DNA of 64,000 bases from CAXTSE01 sp964246985 (GTDB lineage: Bacteria > Actinomycetota > Actinomycetes > Actinomycetales > Microbacteriaceae). Made by a program: the position numbers and the translations under genes. Of this stretch, positions 17,060 through 25,919 are shown in pieces (positions within the stretch are counted from its first letter, which is position 1; each line of letters starts with the position of its first letter). The DNA is taken from positions 1 through 64,000 of the forward strand of contig CAXTSE010000015.1 of NCBI GenBank assembly GCA_964246985.1, in the 5' to 3' direction. The notes beneath the pieces were generated by a model that was given only the letters and a program-made list of their open reading frames with translations, ran no database searches and was not told where the DNA came from.

Positions 17060-17075
17060 GAGTGACTGTACACTC
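17060..17075 (-). promoter_or_regulatory. Candidate TetR operator over the tetR promoter
   Basis: The plus strand reads GAGTGACTGTACACTC, matching 15 of 16 bases of the site at 16455-16470. It overlaps the predicted -10 box TACAGT (minus strand, 17065-17070) and ends just before the start codon at 17057. A wider symmetric repeat, AGAGTGA against TCACTCT, spans 17059-17080. Confidence 0.7.
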
Positions 17076-17123
17076 ACTCTACCTTCGCCGCAACGTCACG
17101 GCTCGTCGGGTTAGCCTGGCGAC

Positions 17124-17726
17124 GTGACTCCCGAGCGCGCGGCAGAGCTGCTGGCGGTGTCGGCGGATGCGATGCCCGCCGAGATCCAGCGGGCCTTCAC
17201 GCGCGCGGCGCGATCCGCGCATCCGGACCTGTTCGTCGATGACGACGACGCGACGCGGGCGGCGCGAGCGGCCGAGTTCGCGAGCCTCGCCGAGGCCCGC
17301 GATCTCCTCGTCGCGCGAGCTCGGGCGCGGGCCGCTGCGGCCTCGACCGGATACCGCCCTCCCGATGCGCGGCCCACCATCCCGCCGCCGCCCGGACCGT
17401 ATCTGATGGGGGCGTGGATCGGGCTGCTGGTGCTGGCGGCGTTCCTCTCGATCTATGCGGCGCCGCATCCGTTCACCGTGGCCGAGCCGCTGGCGCGCTG
17501 GCTGATCTTCGGGACGGCGCTCGTCGCCTTCGGCCGCACCGGGTTGCGGCCGCTGCTCGTCGTGGCGATCGTGGCGCTCCTCGCGACGGTCGTCAACACG
17601 ATCGTCCTCACCACTCTCGGGGGGCTGCTCGCCCTGCTCGCGGTGCTGGTGCCCGTGCTCGGGCTGGTGCAGGCGGGTCTCGCCATGGAGCGGCGTCGCC
17701 TGCGCGCGATGACTGTGGAGAACTAG
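17124..17726 (+). CDS. J-domain (DnaJ-like) membrane protein
   Basis: A 200-residue protein with an N-terminal J-like domain (residues about 1-65) carrying the HPD motif in SAHPDLFV, which should contact an Hsp70 partner. A proline-rich linker and then about four hydrophobic segments follow, so the J domain is tethered to the membrane. The GTG start follows TAGCCT by six bases. It lies immediately before the pilin half of the tad locus; its last codons overlap the candidate tad promoter element. A link to pilus assembly is possible but unproven. Confidence 0.78.
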   Translation: MTPERAAELLAVSADAMPAEIQRAFTRAARSAHPDLFVDDDDATRAARAAEFASLAEARDLLVARARARAAAASTGYRPPDARPTIPPPPGPYLMGAWIGLLVLAAFLSIYAAPHPFTVAEPLARWLIFGTALVAFGRTGLRPLLVVAIVALLATVVNTIVLTTLGGLLALLAVLVPVLGLVQAGLAMERRRLRAMTVEN

Positions 17727-17755
17727 CGCGGGTCCGACCGCCGTCGTCGCATGAT
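17713..17755 (+). promoter_or_regulatory. Candidate tad promoter element, copy 2
   Basis: CTGTGGAGA at 17713-17721 and CATGAT at 17750-17755 repeat, at the same spacing, the pair found before tadA; six bases then lead to the ATG of the pilin-like gene. Sequence between the two boxes is not conserved, which argues against simple duplication. Confidence 0.55.
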
Positions 17756-17761
17756 GCCTGC

Positions 17762-17938
17762 ATGCGCACGCTCGCCCTCCGCTTCCGCTCACTGGCTCGC
17801 GAGGAGCGCGGCGACGTCCCCGGCTGGGTGCTCATCACGCTCATGACCGCCGGTCTGGTGATCGTCATCTGGGGTCTCGCCGGTCCGGCGCTCAGCGACA
17901 TCTTCGCCAACGCCATCGCCAAGGTGTCCGGACTGTAG
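17762..17938 (+). CDS. Flp pilin-like small membrane protein
   Basis: A 58-residue protein with a short basic N terminus (RTLALRFRSLAREERGD) followed by one long hydrophobic helix from about residue 20 and a small C terminus, the usual plan of actinobacterial Flp-type pilins. Cleavage after the Gly of ERGD is plausible, but the Glu normally found five residues after the cut is absent. Its position before three TadE/TadG-like genes supports a role as the main pilus subunit. The track of the operon continues after 12 bases. Confidence 0.78.
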   Translation: MRTLALRFRSLAREERGDVPGWVLITLMTAGLVIVIWGLAGPALSDIFANAIAKVSGL

Positions 17939-17950
17939 CGGGGTCGGCGG

Positions 17951-18337
17951 ATGCAGCGCGTGCGTGACGATGACGGGTCCGCGGTCGCGGAGTTCACCAT
18001 GGTCGGCGCCCTTCTCACGATCCTGACGCTCGCGGTCATCCAGCTCGGGCTCGCTCTTCTGGTGCGCACCACCGTGCTGGATGCGGCGGCCGAGGGCGCG
18101 CGATATGGTGCGCTGGCAGACAACGCCGCCATCGACGGCGTGGCGCGGACGACCGAGCTGATCCGCACCGCCATCGGCGCCGACTACGCCCGCGATGTCA
18201 CAGCGTCGACCTCCAGCTCGGCGGGGCACCCGATGCTGACCGTCACCGTGCGCACCACGCTGCCCGCCATCGGACTGCTCGGCATCGGAGACGGGCTGGA
18301 GGTGTCGGGACATGCGGCCATCGAGAAGCTCGACTAG
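17951..18337 (+). CDS. TadE-like pseudopilin
   Basis: A 128-residue single-pass protein. Its N terminus, DDGSAVAEFTMVGALLTILTLAVIQLGLALL, is the TadE signature: a short leader, then Glu inside the start of a hydrophobic helix. The remainder is an extracytoplasmic domain with an LDAAAEGARYGA segment. It is expected to be a minor subunit or initiator of the Flp pilus. It overlaps the next gene by 26 bases. Confidence 0.85.
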   Translation: MQRVRDDDGSAVAEFTMVGALLTILTLAVIQLGLALLVRTTVLDAAAEGARYGALADNAAIDGVARTTELIRTAIGADYARDVTASTSSSAGHPMLTVTVRTTLPAIGLLGIGDGLEVSGHAAIEKLD

Positions 18338-18803
18338 TGCCGCCGCCGGGCGGAGACTCGCACGGCGGCTTGCGGGCGACCACGGCTCGGCATCGCTCGA
18401 GTTCCTCACCACCGGACTCCTTCTGCTCGTCCCGACGGTCTACCTCGTCGTCGCACTCTCCGCACTCCAGGGGGCGTCCCTCGCCGTCGACGGCGCCGCG
18501 CGGCAGGCGACTCGGGTGTTCGTGCAGGCCGAGTCGCTGAGCGCCGCCGAAGCGGCCGCGGCGCGGGCGGTCGAGATCACGCTCGCCGACTACGGTCTCG
18601 ACGGAGCCGCCACCTCGGTCGACATCTCGTGCCGTCCGGTGTCGGGTGCGTGTCTGACGCGGCAGGGCTTCGTGACGGTCTCGGTCGAGGTGAAGGTGCC
18701 GCTTCCGCTCATGCCGCCCGTGCTCGCGCTCGATCTGCCGGCGGGAGTGTCGATGGGCGCGTCGGCGACCGAGCAGGTGTCGCGCTTCTGGGGCTCGAGA
18801 TGA
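18312..18803 (+). CDS. TadE/TadF-like pseudopilin
   Basis: A 163-residue protein with an extended basic N terminus, the motif GSASLEFLTTGLLLLVPTVYLVVAL that marks a prepilin-like helix, and an exported domain with two cysteines in CRPVSGAC that could form a disulfide. It overlaps the preceding tadE gene by 26 bases and the next by four, so the last genes of this block are translated together. Confidence 0.82.
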   Translation: MRPSRSSTSAAAGRRLARRLAGDHGSASLEFLTTGLLLLVPTVYLVVALSALQGASLAVDGAARQATRVFVQAESLSAAEAAAARAVEITLADYGLDGAATSVDISCRPVSGACLTRQGFVTVSVEVKVPLPLMPPVLALDLPAGVSMGASATEQVSRFWGSR

Positions 18804-19273
18804 GAGAGCGCGCGGCCGGAGGGCCGACGGGCGGGCGCATCGGCGACGACGACGGCTCGACGCTGCCGCTGGTCGCCTTTTCCGGGGCTTTCGCACTCAT
18901 CCTCGTGCTCATCGTCGCCGCCGCGACCTCGTTGTACATCGAGCGCAAGCGGCTGCTGACGCTCGCCGATGGCGCGGCCCTGGTCGGGGCGGAAGCCTTC
19001 GAGCTCGACGACGTGACGGTCGGACCGCGTGGTCCACGGCTACAGCTGCGCAGCGACTCGGTGCGGGCCGCCGTGCAGAGCTACCTGGCGGGAGCACCCA
19101 CCGGCGGGTTCGACGGGCTCGTCCTCGTCGGCGCCGCCAGCGTCGACGGCCGCAGCGCGACGGTCACGATCTCGTCGGCGTGGCATCCGCCCGTCGTCAC
19201 AGCATTCGTCCCGGACGGTCTGCGCATCGAGGCGACGGCGGTCTCGCGCACGGTGTTCGACGCGCCGCCCTAG
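18800..19273 (+). CDS. TadG-like/helicase-secretion-neighbourhood pilus protein
   Basis: A 157-residue single-pass protein with the N-terminal DDDGSTLPLVAFSGAFALILVLIVAAATSLYIERKRL, typical of the Rv3654c/TadE-like proteins that close actinobacterial tad loci, and an Ala/Asp-rich exported domain including LADGAALVGAEAF. The start ATG overlaps the previous stop (ATGA). The end overlaps the tail of the converging MFS gene by four bases. Confidence 0.8.
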   Translation: MRERAAGGPTGGRIGDDDGSTLPLVAFSGAFALILVLIVAAATSLYIERKRLLTLADGAALVGAEAFELDDVTVGPRGPRLQLRSDSVRAAVQSYLAGAPTGGFDGLVLVGAASVDGRSATVTISSAWHPPVVTAFVPDGLRIEATAVSRTVFDAPP

Positions 19274-20553
19274 GGCCGGGCCGGGTCGGCTCGCGTCTCC
19301 CGAGTCTGCGACGGCACGTGCCGCGGAACGTAGATCCGCAGCACCACCGCACCCCCGAGCCCGAGCACGCCCAGCGCGCCGACCGCGAACGGCAGCGAGA
19401 CGAGCGCCGTCAGGCCCGCCACGAGGAGCGGCGCCAGCGCTCCGCCGGTGTCGTTCGTGAAGCGCCACGCGCCGAGGAAGACGGCCGGATCGCGCGGATC
19501 CGCCAGGTCCGCACCGAGCGTCATCAGGATCCCGGCCCCGATCCCGTTGGCCAACGAGAGGAACATGGCGATGCCGACGAACCAGGCCGCCCGCGCATCC
19601 GTCTCGTGGGTGAAGGCCAGCGCCAGATGGCCGAGGCCCAGCCCGATCATCGACGGCACGGCCGTCCAGAGGCGGCCGAAGCGATCCATGATCCAGCCGC
19701 CCGCGAAGAACAGCGAGAAGTCGACGGCCCCGGCGATGCCGATGATGATCGACAGGGTGGTCTCGTCGAGGCCGATGCTGACACCCCAGAGCGGCAGCAC
19801 CACCTGCCGGGCCGCGCGCAGCGCCGAAACCATCATCGATCCGAGTCCGAGCGTGAGCAGGATGCCGCGCTTCGCGGCCAGGGTCGCGAGCAGCCCCGCT
19901 CGCGGGGGAGCGGCGGGGGAGTCGGCGCTCGCCGCCCTCGCCGCGCCCCGCCCCGATCGCCCGAACGCGGTCTCGGGGTCGCGCAAGGCGAGCAGCACCG
20001 CCGCCGCCGCGACGGATGCCACGACGTGCACCCAGAACGCACTGACGGCCGACCCGGTGACGGCGATCACCGCGGCGCCGACGAACGGACCGATCAGCAG
20101 CCCGAGGCGATGCGTGCCGCCGAGCGTCGACAGCGCGCGGGCGCGGTGGGAGATCGGCACGAAGCTGGTCATGAAAGCGTGCCGCGCCAGACCGAAGATG
20201 GCCCCCGAGACCCCGACCAGCAGCATCGCCGCGGCCAGCACGAGCGGGTGGGGCGCGACCACGGCGAGCATCAGGCCCACGATCGAGAGGGCCGACGCTC
20301 CGATCATCGCCACGCGCTCGCCGACGCGCGCGATGAGCGCCCCGCTCGGGATGTCGCCGATCAGCGTGCCGACCATGAGCATCGCCGCCACGAGCCCGGC
20401 GAGAGCCAGGTCCGCGCCGAGCGCCGACGCGACCACGGGGATGATCGGGATGATCGCGCCCTCGCCGGTCGAGAACAGCACCGTGGGCAGCAGCGCTGAG
20501 ACTCCCACCGAATGCCAGCGGAACGTCGCCGTGCGCGGATCGGGGGTCGTCAT
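19270..20553 (-). CDS. MFS transporter, DHA1-like
   Basis: A 427-residue, roughly 12-helix major facilitator with GDIPSGALIARVGERVAMIG as the loop 2-3 motif A region and GIAGAVDFSLFFAGGWIMDRFGRLW as the equivalent in the second half. Residues about 195-225 form an Ala/Arg-rich central loop. It probably exports a small molecule; the substrate is unknown. TAACGT lies eight bases before the ATG on the minus strand, and the gene is divergent from prfB. Confidence 0.85.
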   Translation of the reverse strand: MTTPDPRTATFRWHSVGVSALLPTVLFSTGEGAIIPIIPVVASALGADLALAGLVAAMLMVGTLIGDIPSGALIARVGERVAMIGASALSIVGLMLAVVAPHPLVLAAAMLLVGVSGAIFGLARHAFMTSFVPISHRARALSTLGGTHRLGLLIGPFVGAAVIAVTGSAVSAFWVHVVASVAAAAVLLALRDPETAFGRSGRGAARAASADSPAAPPRAGLLATLAAKRGILLTLGLGSMMVSALRAARQVVLPLWGVSIGLDETTLSIIIGIAGAVDFSLFFAGGWIMDRFGRLWTAVPSMIGLGLGHLALAFTHETDARAAWFVGIAMFLSLANGIGAGILMTLGADLADPRDPAVFLGAWRFTNDTGGALAPLLVAGLTALVSLPFAVGALGVLGLGGAVVLRIYVPRHVPSQTRETRADPARP

Positions 20554-20591
20554 CTTCGTCCACGTTACCCGCCGGTAGGCTGGGGTCCGAC

Positions 20592-21704
<1,113 letters not shown>

Positions 21705-21739
21705 GACCGCGGATCGCCCCGGCGTCCTCGCGCGGACCG

Positions 21740-22219
21740 CTACTCGGGATACCGGAAGCGCTGCGACCGCTGTCGTGACGAGCTGCCCTCGAACCAGGTG
21801 ATGGTGAGGGTCGGTCGCGCGGGCGCGGCATCGTCGGGGGTGAGGATCCAGCCCTTCTTGGTGCCGTCCCACACGGCCGTCGCCTTCTGCAGGGGGACGA
21901 CGAGCCCGATGGCATCGCCGGGATCGACCGACCACTCGTTCTTCTCGTAGCGGGGGTGCCCGCCCGCTCCCGTCACCGAGACCGAGTCCACGCCGAGCTT
22001 CACCCGGTACGCGGTCGACGACCCGTGGTTGATCAGCCGCACCTCCATGGGCTTCCGCGACTGCGCCTGCGTCAGCCGGGAGCTGGGCCAGACCGGCTCC
22101 CAACGCGCCTGCGGACGGTAGATGCGCGTCTGCTGCACGGCCCACACGGCGGCGATGGTCGACACGACCGACACGAGCAGAGCGGCGAGCGACAGCACGA
22201 GCGACGCGACCGGGTCCAT
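21740..22219 (-). CDS. Membrane-anchored hypothetical protein
   Basis: A 159-residue protein with one N-terminal membrane segment (ASLVLSLAALLVSVVSTIAAVWAV) and a beta-rich domain after it that includes VRLINHGSSTAYRVKL, similar in pattern to small Ig-like domains. No family was recognised. On the minus strand TAGGGT lies six bases before the ATG, suggesting a leaderless transcript of its own. Confidence 0.7.
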   Translation of the reverse strand: MDPVASLVLSLAALLVSVVSTIAAVWAVQQTRIYRPQARWEPVWPSSRLTQAQSRKPMEVRLINHGSSTAYRVKLGVDSVSVTGAGGHPRYEKNEWSVDPGDAIGLVVPLQKATAVWDGTKKGWILTPDDAAPARPTLTITWFEGSSSRQRSQRFRYPE

Positions 22220-22228
22220 GGCTCGACC

Positions 22229-22672
22229 CTACAGATCGACCGACGCGGCGGCGTCTGCCGGGGTGGCGCTCCGCGGCGCCGTCGCGTCGAGCAGAGCGCG
22301 GGCGAGGAGCTCGCGGTCGCCCCCGAAGAGGTCGTCGTCGATGGCGGCGATCGCGGCCCTGAGCTCGGACAGGAGCGTCCCGCCGGCGGCGGTCAGGCTG
22401 AGCTGCGGCGCGTGCGCGCCCGCGTTTCCGACCGACCGCACCAGGCCCGCCTCGACGAGCGAGCGCAGGGCGACCTGCACCGCCTGGGCGCTCACGTCGG
22501 CGCGTCGCGCGAGGGCGCCGACGGTGAGTCCCGGCGTCTCGCCGACGTGCTGGAGGATCCCGTAGCGCCGCAGCGTCAGGCCCTGCGGCTCGAGCACGCG
22601 GGCGACCCGCAGCTCCGCGCCGCGCGCGAGGGTCAGCAGCGCGATCGTGGGGGAGGGGGCGGCTCCGCTCAT
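22229..22672 (-). CDS. MarR-family transcriptional regulator
   Basis: A 147-residue winged-helix regulator. The core is LTLRRYGILQHV, TVGALARRADVSAQAVQVALRSLVEAGLV and the wing up to LSLTAAG, with terminal helices for dimerisation. The ligand is unknown. TAGCGT lies six bases before the ATG on the minus strand. It sits between the membrane-anchored hypothetical and ftsE and has no obvious target besides itself. Confidence 0.82.
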   Translation of the reverse strand: MSGAAPSPTIALLTLARGAELRVARVLEPQGLTLRRYGILQHVGETPGLTVGALARRADVSAQAVQVALRSLVEAGLVRSVGNAGAHAPQLSLTAAGGTLLSELRAAIAAIDDDLFGGDRELLARALLDATAPRSATPADAAASVDL

Positions 22673-22788
22673 GGGTCCACGCTACCGGCGTCGAGGGTGG
22701 TCGCTTCCGGGCCGGCCTTGCTGGGAGTCTGGCCTCCGGGAGTGTCGCTGTCGGCATCCGAAACCCTCGTCCTTAGCCTGGACACGCC

Positions 22789-23760
22789 ATGATTCGATTC
22801 GACCAGGTCACCAAGACGTATACCGGGACCACGCGGCCGGCACTCAACGGGGTCAGCCTCGAGGTGCTCAAGGGGGAGTTCGTCTTCCTGGTCGGTGCGT
22901 CCGGGTCGGGCAAGTCCAGCTTCCTCCGGCTCGTGCTGAAGGAGGAGAAGCCCTCGAAGGGCAAGATCCACGTGCTGGGCCAGGAGCTCACGACGCTCGC
23001 CAGCCGCAAGGTCCCCTACTTCCGCCGCAGCCTCGGCGTCGTGTTCCAGGACTTCCGGCTGCTGCCGGGCAAGACCGTCTTCGACAACGTGGCGTTCAGC
23101 CTGCAGGTGATCGGCAAGAGCAAAGGGTTCATCCAGGAGGCGGTGCCCGACGTGCTCAAGATGGTCGGCCTGGCCGGAAAGCAGGGCCGTTTCCCGCACG
23201 AACTGTCGGGCGGTGAGCAGCAGCGCGTCGCGATCGCGCGCGCCGTCGTCAACCGCCCCGCCATCCTGCTGGCCGACGAGCCCACGGGAAACCTCGACCC
23301 CGGCACGAGCGCCGGCATCATGTCGCTGCTGTCGACGATCAACGCCAACGGCACGACCGTCATCATGGCCACCCACGACGTGAGCATCGTCGACCAGATG
23401 CAGCGCCGCGTCATCGAGCTGGTCAACGGTCAGATCGTGCGCGACGAGCGCGGCGGCGGATACCAGACCCAGGCGATCCCGGTGCAGGGCTTCGAGATGG
23501 CCGAGGTGGCCGTCGGAGCAGACCGCGCCTCGGCTCCCGCCACCGTGCCGGTCACCCCCGCGCCCGCCCCCGCGCCGGTCACCACGCCCGTCCCGGTCAC
23601 GACCCACAAGGTGCCGGTCGCCGCGCCGGACACCTCCGACTCGGATCCTGCGCCCACCTGGCGCGACGTGATCGTGAACCGCCCCGCCGAGCAGAGCGCC
23701 TACGCGCCCCGCACCGACCCCTCGGTGCCGCCGCCCCTCAACGAGCCGGGACGCGGCTGA
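22789..23760 (+). CDS. ftsE: Cell division ATP-binding protein FtsE with proline-rich C-terminal tail
   Basis: FtsE is the ATPase of the FtsEX complex that controls peptidoglycan hydrolases at the septum. The ABC domain fills residues about 1-225: Walker A GASGSGKSS, Q-loop VFQDFRLLPGKTVFDN, signature LSGGEQQR and Walker B ILLADEPTGNLD. About 90 further residues form a low-complexity Pro/Ala/Val/Thr tail, beyond the usual ~225-residue length; such tails are seen in relatives. TAGCCT at 22774-22779 precedes the ATG. FtsX overlaps by one base (TGATG). Confidence 0.95.
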   Translation: MIRFDQVTKTYTGTTRPALNGVSLEVLKGEFVFLVGASGSGKSSFLRLVLKEEKPSKGKIHVLGQELTTLASRKVPYFRRSLGVVFQDFRLLPGKTVFDNVAFSLQVIGKSKGFIQEAVPDVLKMVGLAGKQGRFPHELSGGEQQRVAIARAVVNRPAILLADEPTGNLDPGTSAGIMSLLSTINANGTTVIMATHDVSIVDQMQRRVIELVNGQIVRDERGGGYQTQAIPVQGFEMAEVAVGADRASAPATVPVTPAPAPAPVTTPVPVTTHKVPVAAPDTSDSDPAPTWRDVIVNRPAEQSAYAPRTDPSVPPPLNEPGRG

Positions 23761-24686
23761 TGCGGCTCGGACTCATCCTCAGCGAGGTCGGCCAGGGTTT
23801 CCGTCGGAACCTCTCGATGGTCGTCTCCGTCGTGCTGGTCACGTTCATCTCGCTGACCTTCTTCGGCGCGGCCATCCTGCTGCAGTTCCAGATCGGCCAG
23901 ATGAAGGGCTACTGGTACGACAGGGCGCAGGTCGCGATCTACTTCTGCATCGACCTCTCGGCTGAGCCGAACTGCAGCGAGACGGAGGCGACGACCGATC
24001 AGATCGCGGCCGTCCAGTCCGAGCTCGAGGGAGACACGCTCGGGCAGTACATCAAGCGGATCGACTTCGAGGATCACGACCAGGCCTACGCGAACTTCCT
24101 GCAGCAGTTCGAGGGGTCGAGCGTCACCGAGCTGGTGACCCCCGACATCCTCTCCGAGGCGTTCCGCGTCAACCTCAACGACCCCGATCAGGCCGACGTC
24201 GTCATCGACCAGATCGAGGGCATGCCGGGCGTCGAGGAGGTGAGCGACCAGCGCGCCCTGCTCGAGCCGATCTTCGCGACCATGAACGCCGCGAGCTTCA
24301 CGGCCATCGGCATAGCCGCGCTCATGCTGACCGCGGCAGTGCTGCTGATCGCGACCACGATCCGCTTGAGCGCCTTCTCTCGACGACGAGAGCTGGGCAT
24401 CATGAGGCTGGTGGGCGCCAGCAACAGGTTCATCCAGACTCCGTTCATCCTCGAAGGCGTGCTCGCCGCGCTCATCGGCGCCCTGCTCGCAGGCGGCGCG
24501 ATCATCGCGCTGGTGCAGTTCTTCGTTCACGGATACCTGGGGGATACCCTCGGGTTCGAGCGGCAGGGCGTGGCGCTCGTGTCACTGAACGACGCGTTCG
24601 TCGTCGCGCCGATCCTGCTCGGGGCGGGCGCGCTGCTCGCCGCGCTCTCGGCGACGGTCGCGATCCGGCGGTACCTGAAGGTCTGA
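23760..24686 (+). CDS. ftsX: Cell division permease FtsX
   Basis: The membrane partner of FtsE, 308 residues. One N-terminal membrane segment is followed by a large extracytoplasmic loop (about residues 45-180, with a Cys pair at FCIDLSAEPNC) and then three membrane segments, the FtsX domain including SRRRELGIMRLVGASNRFI. The loop is expected to contact cell-wall hydrolases or their activators. The ATG overlaps the ftsE stop by one base. Confidence 0.95.
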   Translation: MRLGLILSEVGQGFRRNLSMVVSVVLVTFISLTFFGAAILLQFQIGQMKGYWYDRAQVAIYFCIDLSAEPNCSETEATTDQIAAVQSELEGDTLGQYIKRIDFEDHDQAYANFLQQFEGSSVTELVTPDILSEAFRVNLNDPDQADVVIDQIEGMPGVEEVSDQRALLEPIFATMNAASFTAIGIAALMLTAAVLLIATTIRLSAFSRRRELGIMRLVGASNRFIQTPFILEGVLAALIGALLAGGAIIALVQFFVHGYLGDTLGFERQGVALVSLNDAFVVAPILLGAGALLAALSATVAIRRYLKV

Positions 24687-24786
24687 CCCTTCGGGACGCG
24701 TCCGCGTCGCGGGCGCTCCTCAGGGAGCGGTGTCTGCTCGGAGCCGATAGGCTGAACGGCTGCACGCCGACTGGAGGAGGGGGATC

Positions 24787-25263
24787 GTGCCGAAGGAACA
24801 GGGCCAGAAGGTCGTCGCCACGAACCGCCGCGCGCGCCACGACTACCTCGTCGAGGACACCTACGAGGCGGGCATCGTGCTGATGGGCACGGAGGTCAAG
24901 TCGCTCCGCGAGGGGCGTGCGAGCCTCGTCGACGGGTACGCGTTCATCGACGGCGGCGAGCTGTGGCTCGACGCCGTGCACATCCCCGAGTACACCGAGG
25001 GCACCTGGAACAACCACGCCCCCCGTCGCAAGCGCAAGCTCCTCATGCACAAGGCGCAGATCGTCAAGATCTCGCACAAGACCAAGGAGGGCGGCTACAC
25101 CCTGGTGCCGCTCTCGATCTACTTCCTCGACGGCCGGGCCAAGGTCGAGATCGCCGTCGCAAAGGGCAAGCGCGAATACGACAAGCGCCAGGCGCTGCGC
25201 GAGCGTCAGGACCGGCGCGAGGCCGATCGGGCCATGTCGGCCCGTCGCAACATGGGCGACTAG
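24787..25263 (+). CDS. smpB: SsrA-binding protein SmpB
   Basis: SmpB carries tmRNA to stalled ribosomes. The 158-residue protein has the N-terminal NRRARHDYLVEDTYEAGI, the GTEVKSLREGRASL motif and a basic C-terminal tail that reads the empty mRNA channel. The GTG start is confirmed by a strong AGGAGG site. TAGGCT near 24746 suggests its own promoter in addition to read-through from ftsEX. Its RNA partner ssrA lies 2.8 kb downstream. Confidence 0.97.
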   Translation: MPKEQGQKVVATNRRARHDYLVEDTYEAGIVLMGTEVKSLREGRASLVDGYAFIDGGELWLDAVHIPEYTEGTWNNHAPRRKRKLLMHKAQIVKISHKTKEGGYTLVPLSIYFLDGRAKVEIAVAKGKREYDKRQALRERQDRREADRAMSARRNMGD

Positions 25264-25268
25264 CGCCG

Positions 25269-25901
25269 CTACTGCGGGATGGGCCGGTAGAGATCCTCGG
25301 TGAGGTCGGCTGATACGCCGCCGGTCTCGGGGCGGTCCGGATCGTCGAGCACCGCGCACCGGGTCTCCGTCTCGCCCGCCTCGTACTGCTCGAGCGTCGG
25401 GGGAGCGATGGCCGCGGCGATGAACTCCTGCTTCTCGAGATCGTCGGGCAGATACAGCCGGTACTCCAGCAGGCGGGCGCAGGTGCTGTCGGCATAGATG
25501 GCCAGCGACTCGTCGGCGTTGTACAGCACGTCCGGGAAGGCCAGGTCGACGACCGCGATGACCTGCTGCTGGTGGGGGCGTCCGCATTCGACGACCGTGT
25601 ACTCGTCGAGCGAGCCCGGTTCGAGCAGGCACGACCCCGGTGCCAGGTCTCCGGCCGCGATGACGCCCTGCGGCACCGCCGGCGTGCTGACGGCCACACG
25701 GACGAGCACCGAGATCCCGAGGGCGATGACGGCGGCGGCCGCGGCGATGATGCCGATGCGCATCCAGCGCGGAAGGGCTGCGAAGCCGGCGGCCGGCGGC
25801 CGGCCCGGAAGCGGCTGCATGCCCGTCGGCGGGGCAGGATGCGATGCCGGCATCCGCGGCGGCAGCGGCCCCGACGGAGGCGTCGACTGAGGGTCGCTCA
25901 C
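25269..25901 (-). CDS. Membrane-anchored septum-formation-like (Septum_form) protein
   Basis: A 210-residue protein: a proline-rich cytoplasmic N terminus of about 45 residues, one membrane helix (IGIIAAAAAVIALGISVLV) and an exported domain with four cysteines in the pattern of the Septum_form family (GSCLLEP, VECGRPHQQQVIAVV, DSTCARLL, TRCAVLD). It resembles the lipoprotein at 28501-29016. The GTG start is six bases from TACGGT on the minus strand, in an 18-base region shared with the next gene. A role in septation is a family label, not shown here. Confidence 0.75.
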   Translation of the reverse strand: MSDPQSTPPSGPLPPRMPASHPAPPTGMQPLPGRPPAAGFAALPRWMRIGIIAAAAAVIALGISVLVRVAVSTPAVPQGVIAAGDLAPGSCLLEPGSLDEYTVVECGRPHQQQVIAVVDLAFPDVLYNADESLAIYADSTCARLLEYRLYLPDDLEKQEFIAAAIAPPTLEQYEAGETETRCAVLDDPDRPETGGVSADLTEDLYRPIPQ

Positions 25902-25919
25902 AGCGATACCGTATCCGAT
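25902..25919. promoter_or_regulatory. Compact bidirectional promoter with overlapping -10 boxes
   Basis: Only 18 bases separate two divergent start codons. On the plus strand TACCGT (25907-25912) is followed by seven bases and the ATG at 25920. On the minus strand TACGGT (25913-25908) is followed by six bases and the GTG at 25901. The two hexamers overlap by five bases within the near-palindrome GATACCGTATC, so one site appears to serve both directions. Confidence 0.6.

Noticed and set aside
11545..17761. Genomic island with mobile-element ends
   Set aside because: No integrase, transposase, tRNA-adjacent attachment site or flanking direct repeat was seen, so only an insertion of unknown mechanism is proposed.
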